A DNA stretch of 64,000 bases from the NCBI GenBank assembly GCA_009911715.1, contig CP047880.1:1178001-1242000 (forward strand), in the 5' to 3' direction. The stretch comes from Methanomassiliicoccaceae archaeon DOK. Its GTDB lineage: Archaea > Thermoplasmatota > Thermoplasmata > Methanomassiliicoccales > Methanomethylophilaceae. The notes beneath the pieces were generated by a model. It was not told where the DNA came from. It saw nothing but the letters and a program-made list of their open reading frames with translations, and did no database searches. The position numbers and the translations under genes are program-made. Below are positions 52,689 through 61,227 of the stretch, one piece after another; position 1 is the stretch's first letter, and every line of letters begins with the position of its first letter.

Positions 52689-53716
52689 GGATAGACATCG
52701 TCGCGTTCTCCACCAACGGATGCGCCACGGCCCTCAGAGTCGGTGAAGTGCTCCGGGGGGAGGACGTGAGACTGTTCAGCAAGACCTCGTCTGACAGCCT
52801 CGGGATCGAGAGGATAGAGGGAAGCGTCCGCGAATGGACGGGACGGGCGTTCGGAGAGTGCGACGCCATCGTCTTCGTCGGGGCCACCGGCATCGCCGTC
52901 AGGCACATCGCACCCTTCATCCGGAGCAAGGACAGCGACCCTGCGGTCGTCTGCATGGACGAGCACGGCAGATGGGCGATCGCCCTGCTCTCGGGCCACA
53001 TCGGAGGCTGCAACCTGCTGACCCAGAGGATAGCGGACGGCATCGGGGCCGAACCGATCGTCACGACGGCGACCGACCTGAACGGGAAGTTCTCCGTGGA
53101 CACGTTCGCCGTCAGGAACGGCCTGAGGATCTCGTCCCTCGGGACCGCCAAGGAGGTGTCCGCAAGGGTGCTGGACGGGAGGTTCGTCGGGTTCCACAGC
53201 GACATCCCAGTCGAAGGGGAGTTCCCGGACGGGATATCCCCCGCCGACTCTGGCGAGTTCGGGGTCTGCGTCTCCTTCGATCCGGAGAGGAGGCCGTTCG
53301 ACACGACGCTCAACCTGGTCCCCATGGACATCGTGCTCGGAGTCGGCTGCAGGCGCGGCACCGACCCGGATAAGCTCAGGGGGTTCGTCGTAAAACAGCT
53401 GGAGGCCCTGGGCGTGTGCCCCGAGAGGGTCGCCGCGGTCGCCAGCATCGACATCAAGGAGGACGAGGAGGCGGTACTGTGGCTGGCCCGCGACCTCCGC
53501 GTCCCATCCAGGTTCTACTCCTCGGAGGAGCTCAACTCGCTCCCGGGGGAGTTCACATCCTCGCAGTTCGTGCGGCACGTCACAGACGTGGACTGCGTCT
53601 GCGAGCGCTCCGCCGCGATGGCGTCGGGCGGAAACCGTTTCCTGCTCAGGAAGACGGCCGAGGACGGCATGACCGTCGCGGTCTGCTCCCGTGAGATCAC
53701 ACCGAGGTTCGTTTGA
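52685..53716 (+). CDS. cbiG: Cobalt-precorrin-5A hydrolase
   Basis: 343 residues. The N-terminal domain has FVGATGIAVRHIAPFI and VVCMDEHGRWAIALLSGHIGG with NLLTQRIADGIG. The central variable domain and the C-terminal domain (LGVGCRRGTDPDKL, then VASIDIKEDE) follow, all as in CbiG. It opens the delta-lactone and releases the C20 carbon as acetaldehyde. ATGA-coupled to cbiD; its stop is one base before the ATG of the next gene. Confidence 0.93.
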   Translation: MRIDIVAFSTNGCATALRVGEVLRGEDVRLFSKTSSDSLGIERIEGSVREWTGRAFGECDAIVFVGATGIAVRHIAPFIRSKDSDPAVVCMDEHGRWAIALLSGHIGGCNLLTQRIADGIGAEPIVTTATDLNGKFSVDTFAVRNGLRISSLGTAKEVSARVLDGRFVGFHSDIPVEGEFPDGISPADSGEFGVCVSFDPERRPFDTTLNLVPMDIVLGVGCRRGTDPDKLRGFVVKQLEALGVCPERVAAVASIDIKEDEEAVLWLARDLRVPSRFYSSEELNSLPGEFTSSQFVRHVTDVDCVCERSAAMASGGNRFLLRKTAEDGMTVAVCSREITPRFV

Positions 53717-53717
53717 A

Positions 53718-55715
53718 ATGAAGGACGTTTTCATCTTCTCAGGCACCACAGAGGGAAGGACGCTGGCCAGATGGCTGGCGTCCAAGGGCGTCATGGTCCA
53801 CGTCAGGGTGGCGACCGACTACGGCGCGGAGGTAATGGAGTCGGACGACAACATCGACGTGCAGGTCGGAAGCTGCGGCGGAGCCGAGGGCATCGCCAGG
53901 GTGATCTCCGAGAACATGTACGAGATCGTCGTCGACGCCACCCACCCGTACGCCACGACAGTGTCGAAGCACATACGCGAAGGCTGCCAGCAGGCCGGAG
54001 CCGAGTACATCAGACTGAGACGGGAGGACTCGAACGTGTCCGCGGATTCGGACATCGTGACGGTCGACTCGGTCGCGGACGCGGTCGAGTATCTGAAGGA
54101 CAGGGAAGGCGTCATCCTCGCGGCAACCGGCTCCAAGGAGCTGGACAGGTACACCGCCATCCCCGATTACAGGGACAGGGTCGTGGCCAGGGTCCTCTCC
54201 ACCATGGATTCCGTGAAGAGGGCCGCGGAGCTGGGCTTCGAGGGCAGGAACCTCATCTGCGCCCAGGGACCGTTCAGCGAGGACGTCAACTACGCCACCC
54301 TGAGACAGATCGGCGCCAGATACCTTGTCACCAAGGACTCCGGGACCGTCGGCGGCTACGAGGAGAAGGTCCGCGCCGCACGCAGGGCCGGGGTCACAGT
54401 CGTCCTGGTCAGGAAGCCGGACGACTCGGGATACCCCTACGGAGAAGTCGTCTCCATGCTCGAGCAGAGGCTCGGCATCCCACACGAGGGGCCCGGACTG
54501 GCCCCTGTGGAAAGGAGGAGCGTGCTGCTGGTCGGGATAGGCATGGGACCCGGCGACATGACCGTCCGCGCGTCGGAGAAGGTCAGGGAGGCGGACCTGC
54601 TGGTCGGCGCCAGACGCATGCTGGAGGCCGTCGACACCAGCGGGAAGGACGTCCTGTCGGAGTACAGGTCGGACGTCATCGTCGACTACCTCGACTCCCA
54701 TCCGGAGTACGGCAGGATCGCCGTGCTCCTGTCCGGCGACATCGGATTCTACAGCGGCGCGAAGGGCCTGCTGTCCAAGCTGGACAGATCCAAATACGAA
54801 GTGGAGACGGAGGCGGGGATATCGTCCGCCGTGTATCTGTGCTCCAAGATCGGAGAGACCTGGCAGGACGCCTACCTCACCAGCGCCCACGGCAGGGAGT
54901 CGAACATCGTCGGACTCGTGAACACCCGCCCCAAGGTGTTCACCCTCCTCTCGGGGGAGGACACCGTCCACGCCATGTGCAGGCAGCTCTTCGACTACGG
55001 GCTCAACGACGTGACCGTCACGGTCGGTCAGGACTTCGGATACCCAACCGAGAGGATCTTCTCCGGGACGCCGTCGGAATGCCTCGACAACAGCTTCGGG
55101 GACCTGTGCGTGGCCCTGATCGTCAACGGGAACCCGGACACCAGGAACCCCGTGGGCATTCCGGACGAGGAGTTCACACGCGGCGACGCGCCGATGACCA
55201 AGAGCGAGGTCAGGGTCCTGTCCGTGGCGAAGCTTAAGCTGTCCCCAGACTCCGTCGTGTACGACGTCGGCGCGGGTACCGGCTCCGTGTCGGTGGAGAT
55301 GGCCCTCACCGCGTACGAGGGGAAGGTGTACGCGATAGAGAGGGAAGACGTCGCCGCCGACCTCATCGAGATCAACAAGAGGAAGTTCAAAGCATCCAAC
55401 ATCGAGGTCGTCAGAGGCCTCGCACCGGATGCCATGGAGGGGCTGCCCGCACCGACGCACGCGTTCATCGGCGGTTCCGCAGGCAACCTGAAGGAGATCG
55501 TCCAGTGCCTCCTGGGGAAGAACCCGGACGTCAGGATCGCCATCAACTCCGTCACGGTCGAGACCATGTCCGAGACGCTTCAGGTCATCAAGGACCTCGG
55601 GCTCGTGGAGGAGGAGCTGGTGAACGTCACCGTCGCGAGGTCCAGACGCCTGGGGAGGTACCATCTCATGACCGGACAGAACCCCGTGTACATCGCGGTG
55701 GTGAGGGGCAGATGA
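53718..55715 (+). CDS. cbiJET: Trifunctional CbiJ-CbiE-CbiT fusion (precorrin-6A reductase / C5,15-methyltransferase / decarboxylase)
   Basis: 665 residues from the ATG at 53718, one base after the cbiG stop. Three domains are visible. CbiJ covers about 1-250 (SGTTEGRTLARWL; DATHPYATTVSKHI; TKDSGTVGGYEEKV). CbiE covers about 262-470 (GIGMGPGDMTVRA; LSGDIGFYSGAKGL; SAHGRE; VTVGQDFGYP). CbiT covers about 485-665 (DVGAGTGSVSVEMAL; IEREDVAADLI; FIGGSAGNLKEI). CbiE-CbiT fusions (CobL/CbiET) are common; adding CbiJ at the front is less so. One polypeptide could channel the reductase product through both later steps. Translationally coupled to cbiA downstream. Confidence 0.93.
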   Translation: MKDVFIFSGTTEGRTLARWLASKGVMVHVRVATDYGAEVMESDDNIDVQVGSCGGAEGIARVISENMYEIVVDATHPYATTVSKHIREGCQQAGAEYIRLRREDSNVSADSDIVTVDSVADAVEYLKDREGVILAATGSKELDRYTAIPDYRDRVVARVLSTMDSVKRAAELGFEGRNLICAQGPFSEDVNYATLRQIGARYLVTKDSGTVGGYEEKVRAARRAGVTVVLVRKPDDSGYPYGEVVSMLEQRLGIPHEGPGLAPVERRSVLLVGIGMGPGDMTVRASEKVREADLLVGARRMLEAVDTSGKDVLSEYRSDVIVDYLDSHPEYGRIAVLLSGDIGFYSGAKGLLSKLDRSKYEVETEAGISSAVYLCSKIGETWQDAYLTSAHGRESNIVGLVNTRPKVFTLLSGEDTVHAMCRQLFDYGLNDVTVTVGQDFGYPTERIFSGTPSECLDNSFGDLCVALIVNGNPDTRNPVGIPDEEFTRGDAPMTKSEVRVLSVAKLKLSPDSVVYDVGAGTGSVSVEMALTAYEGKVYAIEREDVAADLIEINKRKFKASNIEVVRGLAPDAMEGLPAPTHAFIGGSAGNLKEIVQCLLGKNPDVRIAINSVTVETMSETLQVIKDLGLVEEELVNVTVARSRRLGRYHLMTGQNPVYIAVVRGR

Positions 55716-57073
55716 GCCTCCCCCGCTTCATGATCGCCGCCCCCGCCAGCGGATCGGGGAAGACCCTCGTCACCTGCGGGATCCTGCAGGCGCTGGTCAA
55801 CAGGGACATGAAAGTCGCCTCGTTCAAGTGCGGCCCCGACTACATCGACCCCATGTTCCACTCAAGGGTCATCGGCGCCAGGTCGAAGAACCTGGACGCA
55901 TTCTTCTGCGACGACCCCACGCTGAGGTACCTCTTCGGCAGGACGGCGGAGACCTGCGACATCTCCGTGGTCGAAGGCGTGATGGGGTTCTACGACGGCA
56001 TAAGCATCCTCAGCTCCGAGGCCAGCTCATACGACGTCTCGCAGAGGCTGGACATCCCCGTCGTCCTGCTCCTCAACTGCAGGGGCGCCAGCATGTCCGT
56101 GCTCCCGATGCTGAAGGGGTTCCTGGAGTTCAGACCCAACAACATCAGAGGGGTGATCTTCAACAACATGTCCCAGAGGGTGTACGAGACCATCGCCCCG
56201 GCCGCCAGGGAGATGGGCGTGGAGCCCATAGGGTACGTCCCCAAGGTCTCGGACCTCGTGCTGGAGAGCAGGCACCTCGGCCTCGTGCTGCCCTCGGAGA
56301 TCGAAGAGCTGAAGGACAAGCTCAACAGGCTCGCGGATGTTCTGGAGGGGACCCTCGACATCGACCTGCTCGTTAGGATCGCCTCCCAGGCGCCAGACCT
56401 GCGGTACGAGGCCCCCGCGGTCAGGAGGATAGATGGTGATGTCAGGATCGGCCTCGCCGACGACGACACGTTCTGCTTCACGTACGAGGACAACGTGGAG
56501 CTCCTGGAGAGATGCGGTGCGGAGATCGTCAGGTTCTCGCCGATGCGCGATCCCGTCCTCCCGGACGTGGACGGGATCGTCCTCTCGGGCGGATACCCCG
56601 AACTCCACTGCGAGGAGCTGGAGTCCAACAGGACGATGATGGAAGACATCCGGTCCAAAGTCCTGGGCGGCATGCCCTGCATCGCCGAGTGCGGCGGGTT
56701 CATGTACCTCCACGAGAGGATGGAGGACAAGGACGGCGTGATGCACGGGATGTGCGGCGTCATCCCCGGAGAGGTGAGGAACACCGGGAGGCTGTCCAGG
56801 TTCGGATACGCAACGTTCAGCCCCCTGAGGGACGACGGCGTGACGAAGGGCGGCCTCTCGGTCAAGGGTCACGAGTTCCACTACTGGGACAGCGACAACT
56901 GCGGATCTGACTGGAAGGCTGTGAAGACCGGCGGAAGGGAGTACACATGCCTGCACGACACGGGCACAATGCTGGCGGGGTACCCCCATCTGTACTACTA
57001 CTCCAATCCGGAGTTCGCGACCAGGTTCATGGAGAGATGCCTGGAGTATAGGAACCGCAGGACCACGATATGA
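55712..57073 (+). CDS. cbiA: Cobyrinate a,c-diamide synthase
   Basis: 453 residues from the ATG at 55712 (ATGA overlap). P-loop APASGSGKTLVTCG (9-22), KCGPDYIDPMFHS, VVEGVMGFYDG, and a C-terminal glutaminase half with LSGGYPELHCEEL, the catalytic Cys in IAECGGFMYLHE, and VKGHEFHYWD. Paralogous to cfbB at 34-35.3 kb; operon context separates the two roles. It amidates cobyrinic acid at a and c with ATP and Gln. Last gene of cbiD-G-JET-A; a terminator follows ~95 bp on. Confidence 0.93.
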   Translation: MSLPRFMIAAPASGSGKTLVTCGILQALVNRDMKVASFKCGPDYIDPMFHSRVIGARSKNLDAFFCDDPTLRYLFGRTAETCDISVVEGVMGFYDGISILSSEASSYDVSQRLDIPVVLLLNCRGASMSVLPMLKGFLEFRPNNIRGVIFNNMSQRVYETIAPAAREMGVEPIGYVPKVSDLVLESRHLGLVLPSEIEELKDKLNRLADVLEGTLDIDLLVRIASQAPDLRYEAPAVRRIDGDVRIGLADDDTFCFTYEDNVELLERCGAEIVRFSPMRDPVLPDVDGIVLSGGYPELHCEELESNRTMMEDIRSKVLGGMPCIAECGGFMYLHERMEDKDGVMHGMCGVIPGEVRNTGRLSRFGYATFSPLRDDGVTKGGLSVKGHEFHYWDSDNCGSDWKAVKTGGREYTCLHDTGTMLAGYPHLYYYSNPEFATRFMERCLEYRNRRTTI

Positions 57074-57167
57074 CAGGTCCAGATTCAGCCATTGACGATC
57101 CGACAATTTCATGACAACAATTGGCATGACTTGTCGTTGATTTGACAATGGACCGTGGTTGAAAAAT

Positions 57168-57198
57168 GGGGGCATGGAGCCCCCTGCATTCTTTTTTC
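57168..57198. terminator. Bidirectional terminator between cbiA and GTPase gene
   Basis: GGGGGC (57168-57173) and GCCCCC (57179-57184) around ATGGA; a T6 run follows on the + strand and ATTTTTC on the minus strand. Confidence 0.7.
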
Positions 57199-58717
57199 AG
57201 AGATCGATCGGAACGGCCTCTGCCAGCTCCTTGTCGGTCTTGGAGACGATCCACCAGAACGGCCTGGCGGCTGAGGAGCAGTCGTCCCCGTACGAAGACA
57301 CCGCGAAGTACCTGACGTCGGAGAACAGCGATTCCAGGACCCTGACGAAGCCGTCCTGGCCGTTCTCCATCAGATACCTCCTCACATCCTTGTCCTTGAG
57401 CTGTGGGCTCACGATGTCACTCTTCGTGGCGACGACGGCCATGGGGACGTCCGACACCTTGTTCGGACTTGATCCCGTGATCTGCGAGAACATGAAGTGG
57501 AAGGACTCGAACACATCCATCGGTGTGGAGCCCTTCCTCTGCCTGGTGAGAGACATGGGGTCGAACGCGAAGACGATGCCGTCGGTGTAGGTGTAGTACT
57601 CCTCGAAGAGCGCCTTCCCCTCCCTGGGCTCGAACTCCTGTCCAGAGATGTCGTTGATCAGCAGCTCCTTGTCCTGCATGGTCCTGGACCTCAGGAAGAG
57701 GCACTCGCTGTCCAGCTCTCCGGGAGCCGTCTTCGGGGCGACGTCCTTGGCGATGATGGCCTGCCTGGAGATCCCGGGTGTCACTGCCTCGACGGAGACG
57801 TCCCTGGTCCTGGCCATCTTCGTGATGGTGTCGACCGCAGCCAGCATCATCGTGGTCTTTCCAGAGCCGACCGCACCGACCATCGCGACGGAGACTGGCA
57901 TGGCCTCCCTTGTCTCGATGTCCGCCCCGCAGTAGGGGCAAATTGTCCTGAGTCCGGACCTCTTCCCGGATGTGCATGGGATCTCGTGGCCGTTGTTGCA
58001 CACGTGGTTCTTGTAACCGTACTCGTTGGGAACCGGGTAGTCCAGGTCCAGACCGCACTTGCACTTGACCTTGGGCCTGACGAAGTTCCTCTTGCACTTC
58101 GGACAGACGGCGAACTGGGTCGACTTCTCGTACTCCTTCCCCTCGCGCTTCGCTGCGGATTTGATCCTGGCGCCGATCGCGAGCCTGACCACCACATAGG
58201 GGATTATCAGGAACAGCGTCATGAACAGCGACCACATTGCATAGAAGGGCAGCAGGACGATCGGAACGATCGCCAGAGGCTTGGACTTCTCCCAGCACGC
58301 CGTGATGAGCCCCCATGGGGCGGCGATGCACCTGGCTGCCGAGTTGGGTCTGTGGGTCCAGAGGTACTGGGCAGGATTGGAGGTCCCCTTGCAGTCGAGG
58401 GACGGCTTCGTGACCATCCCCAGTGCGGCCAGGACGAATCCGACAACGACCAGCACGAGCTCTATCATCTTCAGAGTGTCCGCGTCGTCGGTGATCAGAC
58501 CGCCGACCAGGGACACGAAGGAGTCGTAGAGGTTGGTGAACGCCCCTGCGAACTCCCCGAGGTCGATCCCCAGCTCCCCTCCGTGGGGCATGAAGAGGAA
58601 CATGGAGACGACACCCGTATCCATGAGGTTCTGCACCGTCAGCAGCAGCGACAGCGCAGAGTAAATGAGTGCAATACCGAAGACGACCCCCACGATCGCC
58701 TTGTTCATCCCGTTCAT
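57197..58717 (-). CDS. Membrane-anchored GTPase with zinc ribbons (double-GTPase/TRAFAC-like)
   Basis: 506 residues. N-terminal hydrophobic segments at about 5-30, 87-101 and 148-180 with a small extracytoplasmic part. A cysteine-rich zone at about 205-263 contains CPKC, CKC and CPYC pairs, suggesting two or more zinc ribbons. The P-loop GAVGSGKTT (281-289) follows, then a DISGQE switch/Walker B motif (~350) and TKSD (guanine specificity, ~430). The closest family I can recall is the Ras-like DO-GTPase2 type; that naming is tentative. The membrane plus Zn-ribbon plus GTPase layout suggests signalling or trafficking at the membrane; the partner is unknown. It stands alone, downstream of a hairpin-rich noncoding region. 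Confidence 0.75.
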   Translation of the reverse strand: MNGMNKAIVGVVFGIALIYSALSLLLTVQNLMDTGVVSMFLFMPHGGELGIDLGEFAGAFTNLYDSFVSLVGGLITDDADTLKMIELVLVVVGFVLAALGMVTKPSLDCKGTSNPAQYLWTHRPNSAARCIAAPWGLITACWEKSKPLAIVPIVLLPFYAMWSLFMTLFLIIPYVVVRLAIGARIKSAAKREGKEYEKSTQFAVCPKCKRNFVRPKVKCKCGLDLDYPVPNEYGYKNHVCNNGHEIPCTSGKRSGLRTICPYCGADIETREAMPVSVAMVGAVGSGKTTMMLAAVDTITKMARTRDVSVEAVTPGISRQAIIAKDVAPKTAPGELDSECLFLRSRTMQDKELLINDISGQEFEPREGKALFEEYYTYTDGIVFAFDPMSLTRQRKGSTPMDVFESFHFMFSQITGSSPNKVSDVPMAVVATKSDIVSPQLKDKDVRRYLMENGQDGFVRVLESLFSDVRYFAVSSYGDDCSSAARPFWWIVSKTDKELAEAVPIDL

Positions 58718-58960
58718 TGCCAGGGGATATGGATACTGATTTTATTTTGCTATCGGGGGGCCGTCCTGAAGACGCGAGATGACAGGTTACGGGCATACGA
58801 GTTTGGTAACGGTACCCTGGCCCACCAGCCTCCTGAATTTCCCTTGTCAGGACATCTCCCCTGCTTCGATTGCATCTGTATTGTGTGGAATGCATCCGGA
58901 GAAAGTTGTTACGTAAACCCACACCAAAAGAAATACATCCGGAGCATGCACACGCTGCAT
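58718..58960. other. Intergenic region upstream of the GTPase gene
   Basis: No convincing gene. It contains CATCCGGAG twice (about 58889 and 58936). Plus-strand frames are open but compositionally unlike proteins. Confidence 0.35.
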
Positions 58961-58964
58961 TGCC

Positions 58965-59315
58965 AGGGAGGAAGCCCACCGCAGGGGGCTTCCCTGTGGT
59001 GGGTCCCGATGACCTGAGAACTACGAGGAGGTGCGTATCTGAATCGGAAGGATCAGGACCAGGGAACCATACTACAAATCGCGTCCCTGGTCCTTCAGAC
59101 GGTTCGGCTCATCGTCGAACTTCTGAAATGACCCGCCTCGCGAGCGGGTAAACCACTTAGGCCGTCAGAAGACGGCCGCCTGCGGCCTGGATTGATATCT
59201 GCTACCAGATATAAAATCAGGATGCACGCTATGCAGGATCCTTTAAGCAAAGCCATCTGCCCGCGCATGTAGCGTTATGGCGATGTCCCCTGACCCCGTC
59301 CGGGTCATCGCCTGA
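58965..59315. ncRNA. Hairpin-dense noncoding locus (candidate structured RNA or transposon-end remnant)
   Basis: At least seven stems in 350 bp: CCCACCGCAGGG/CCCTGTGGTGGG (58975-59003), mutually exclusive with GGAAGCCC/GGGCTTCC (58970-58993); GGACCAGGGA/TCCCTGGTCC (59056-59093, perfect); TCAGA+GGTTCG/CGAAC+TCTGA (59095-59126); CCCGC/GCGGG (59132-59148); GGCCGTC/GACGGCC (59160-59177, perfect); ATATCTG/CAGATAT (59195-59212); and GGCGAT/ATCGCC (59279-59311) enclosing GACCC/GGGTC. The minus-strand box TTTATATC (59205-59212) could start a ~220-nt RNA. No RNase P, SRP or tRNA consensus found. GGAAGCCCACC-type ends also resemble archaeal IS200/IS605 right ends. Confidence 0.4.
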
Positions 59316-59354
59316 TCCGTGGCAGGGTTTCCGATGAAACCCACGTCACAGAGT

Positions 59355-59858
59355 TCAACGCATGTATGAGTACAGGCTCAGCAGCGACACCACGATCAGC
59401 ACGACGCCGATGATTATCATCATCGTCTCGGTCGTCGCCCCGGGATACGCCAGCAGGACCACGCCGACGATGATCATCACGATGCCCACGACCAGCGCGG
59501 TGTTCCTCCTGCGATTGCCCGCGTCCAGGTTGGTGACGATCGCCAACACGCCCAGGGCCATCAGGAACAGCGCCATGACGATGATGAGGATGCTCGTCAT
59601 CCTGCCCGTTGCGATCACCAGAAGAAGACCGACAACGGCCATCACGACTCCGAGGATCATGTCGGCGTTGGAGTTCGACCTTATCCCGCGGCTGATGGAC
59701 GACGACCCGTAGACCATCAGCATGACACCTGCGAATATCACAACCACGGACAGCGCACCGGCGCCCATCACGACCATTATCAGGCCGATGAAGAGCATCA
59801 GCACTGCCGTTGCCAGAGGGTCCCTCGTAGGGGATACCCTGTCTACATCCCTTCCCAT
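59355..59858 (-). CDS. DUF308/HdeD-like integral membrane protein
   Basis: 167 residues, about six hydrophobic helices in pairs (AVLMLFIGLIMVVMGAGAL, VVVIFAGVMLMVYG, MILGVVMAVVGLLLVIATG, ILIIVMALFLMALGVLAIV, ALVVGIVMIIVGVVLLAY, MMIIIGVVLIVVSLLSL). The repeated two-helix hairpins with Gly-rich packing are typical of DUF308. Function unknown; the E. coli HdeD member is acid-stress related. A second, more acidic member lies 400 bp away (60268-60795), and a third membrane protein with related hydrophobic pattern at 61228. Confidence 0.75.
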   Translation of the reverse strand: MGRDVDRVSPTRDPLATAVLMLFIGLIMVVMGAGALSVVVIFAGVMLMVYGSSSISRGIRSNSNADMILGVVMAVVGLLLVIATGRMTSILIIVMALFLMALGVLAIVTNLDAGNRRRNTALVVGIVMIIVGVVLLAYPGATTETMMIIIGVVLIVVSLLSLYSYMR

Positions 59859-59932
59859 GTCCGGTGTATGGCATTGGGTTGTATTTGAAGCCCCTCGGAA
59901 CGCTAATAAGAGGGGTCATGGATTCGTCGCGC

Positions 59933-60214
59933 ATGGTGAAATCCGTTTGCGCATCCCACATCCTCGTGGGTAACGAGAAGGACGCTCAGAAGATCATGGA
60001 CCGCATCGCCAAGGGCGAGGACTTCGCGGAGCTGGCGAAGAGGTTCTCCAAATGCCCCTCCAAGTCCAAGGGAGGGAACCTCGGATGGTTCGGCAAGGGC
60101 CAGATGGTCCCCGAGTTCGAGCAGGCCTGCTTCAACGGCAAGACAGGCGACGTCGTCGGACCCGTCAAGACCGAGTTCGGATACCACGTCATCAAGATCA
60201 CAGGGCAGAAGTGA
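59933..60214 (+). CDS. Parvulin-type (PpiC) peptidyl-prolyl cis-trans isomerase
   Basis: 93 residues from the ATG at 59933; the family normally starts right before the KxxASHILV strand (here VKSVCASHILV), and TAATAAG ~25 bp upstream suits a leaderless mRNA. An ATG at 59918 with GAGGGG before it is the alternative. Landmarks: ASHILVGNEKDA, GEDFAELAKRFSKCPSKSKGGNLGWFGKGQ (split over ~30-60), MVPEFEQACF and EFGYHVIKITG. Single-domain, cytoplasmic, similar in size to archaeal PinA proteins. Catalyses proline isomerisation in protein folding. Confidence 0.9.
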   Translation: MVKSVCASHILVGNEKDAQKIMDRIAKGEDFAELAKRFSKCPSKSKGGNLGWFGKGQMVPEFEQACFNGKTGDVVGPVKTEFGYHVIKITGQK

Positions 60215-60267
60215 GCCCGGTTGTTTGTTTAAGGGCCGGCATAGGCCGGCCCGTTGTTTCAATGGTC

Positions 60268-60795
60268 TCAGGAGACCTTCTTCAGTTGGTAGAACTCGAA
60301 CAGCTGCAGCAGTCCCGAGATGAACACGATGGCGCCTATGACGAGCATGACGACGTCTGCGGTCCCGTCGAGGTTCAGCAGCGCGTAGATACCAACGATG
60401 ATCATCAGCACGCCGACAACGACGGAGACGACCTTGCTCCCCCTTGCCACGGCGAAACCGCCGCCGAGGCCGAACAGGGTCACGATTCCAACGACGATCA
60501 GCCCGAGGGCCAGGATCGCCATGAGGAGATCCTCGAGCAGCTCGGTCAGTATGATGAGCGCGACTCCAAGAACCAGGAGGATGGCACCCATCACTAGGGT
60601 CGGTGTGAACTTGGATTTCAGTCCTCCGTAGAGGGTGAAGATCCCCATGATCAGACAGAGGATGCCGGCGATGATCAGGATGATGTCGAGGGACTCACCC
60701 TGGAGGACCATCATGATTATCCCGAGCAGCACCAGGAAGATCCCCGATATGAGGGAGTCCTTCCACGGATTGAACTTCTCGATGGTTACTTCCAC
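60268..60795 (-). CDS. DUF308-like integral membrane protein
   Basis: 175 residues from a GTG (60795), with a hydrophilic N-terminus (VTIEKFNPWKDS) and about six helices (SGIFLVLLGIIMMVL, IILIIAGILCLIMGIFTLY, VMGAILLVLGVALIIL, LLMAILALGLIVVGIVTLF, VVSVVVGVLMIIVGIYALL, VMLVIGAIVFISGLLQL). Paired-helix repeats match the neighbouring DUF308-like protein. Function unknown. Confidence 0.7.
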   Translation of the reverse strand: MEVTIEKFNPWKDSLISGIFLVLLGIIMMVLQGESLDIILIIAGILCLIMGIFTLYGGLKSKFTPTLVMGAILLVLGVALIILTELLEDLLMAILALGLIVVGIVTLFGLGGGFAVARGSKVVSVVVGVLMIIVGIYALLNLDGTADVVMLVIGAIVFISGLLQLFEFYQLKKVS

Positions 60796-60839
60796 TTTAC
60801 CACCGGGCCGTATATCCTCAACTTAAGTCATAATAGTTC

Positions 60840-61172
60840 TCACTGCCTGTGCCTGACCACTGCGGGCACCTGATGGCACAGGTCCTGCCCGAACAGGACG
60901 TCCGCATCGGGATTCGACTCGATCACGGAACTGTGCGAGTCCAGCTGGGACCAGTGGTCCAGGATGATGACGTCAGGGTTCTCGACGGGGTTCCTGTCCG
61001 TCCAAACCCTCAGGCCCATCGAGACCGCCGTGTCCACCACGTATCCCACCGTCTCTTCCCTCCCGTAGCGCCTGGGCCCCAGGACGGAGTCGGTGGACCT
61101 GTCCCTGAGGAATGCGGCGACACGCTCGGACATCGATGTTCCGTCCTCGGATGCTGCTGGGCATGGTTCCAT
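60840..61172 (-). CDS. Hypothetical protein
   Basis: 110 residues from the ATG at 61172; an internal ATG at 61130 is possible. Soluble and acidic-to-neutral, with helix SERVAAFLRDRS, then YGREETVGYVVDTAVSMGLRV and a likely Rossmann-like strand NPDVIILDHW. I do not recognise a family. It lies between two membrane-protein genes on the same strand and may be cotranscribed with the downstream DUF308-like gene. The opposite strand is also open, but its product is Pro/Arg/His-rich and less protein-like. Confidence 0.5.
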   Translation of the reverse strand: MEPCPAASEDGTSMSERVAAFLRDRSTDSVLGPRRYGREETVGYVVDTAVSMGLRVWTDRNPVENPDVIILDHWSQLDSHSSVIESNPDADVLFGQDLCHQVPAVVRHRQ

Positions 61173-61227
61173 GCCCCTAAAAGGGGTAAGGGGTTTGAAA
61201 GATGTTTGCTGACTGTCAGTCTTCCGA

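Noticed and set aside
58965-59315. RNase P RNA or SRP RNA
   Set aside because: Neither the GAGGAAAGTCC / ACAGAAA segments of RNase P nor the SRP domain IV tetraloop and AGCAG bulge appear on either strand.
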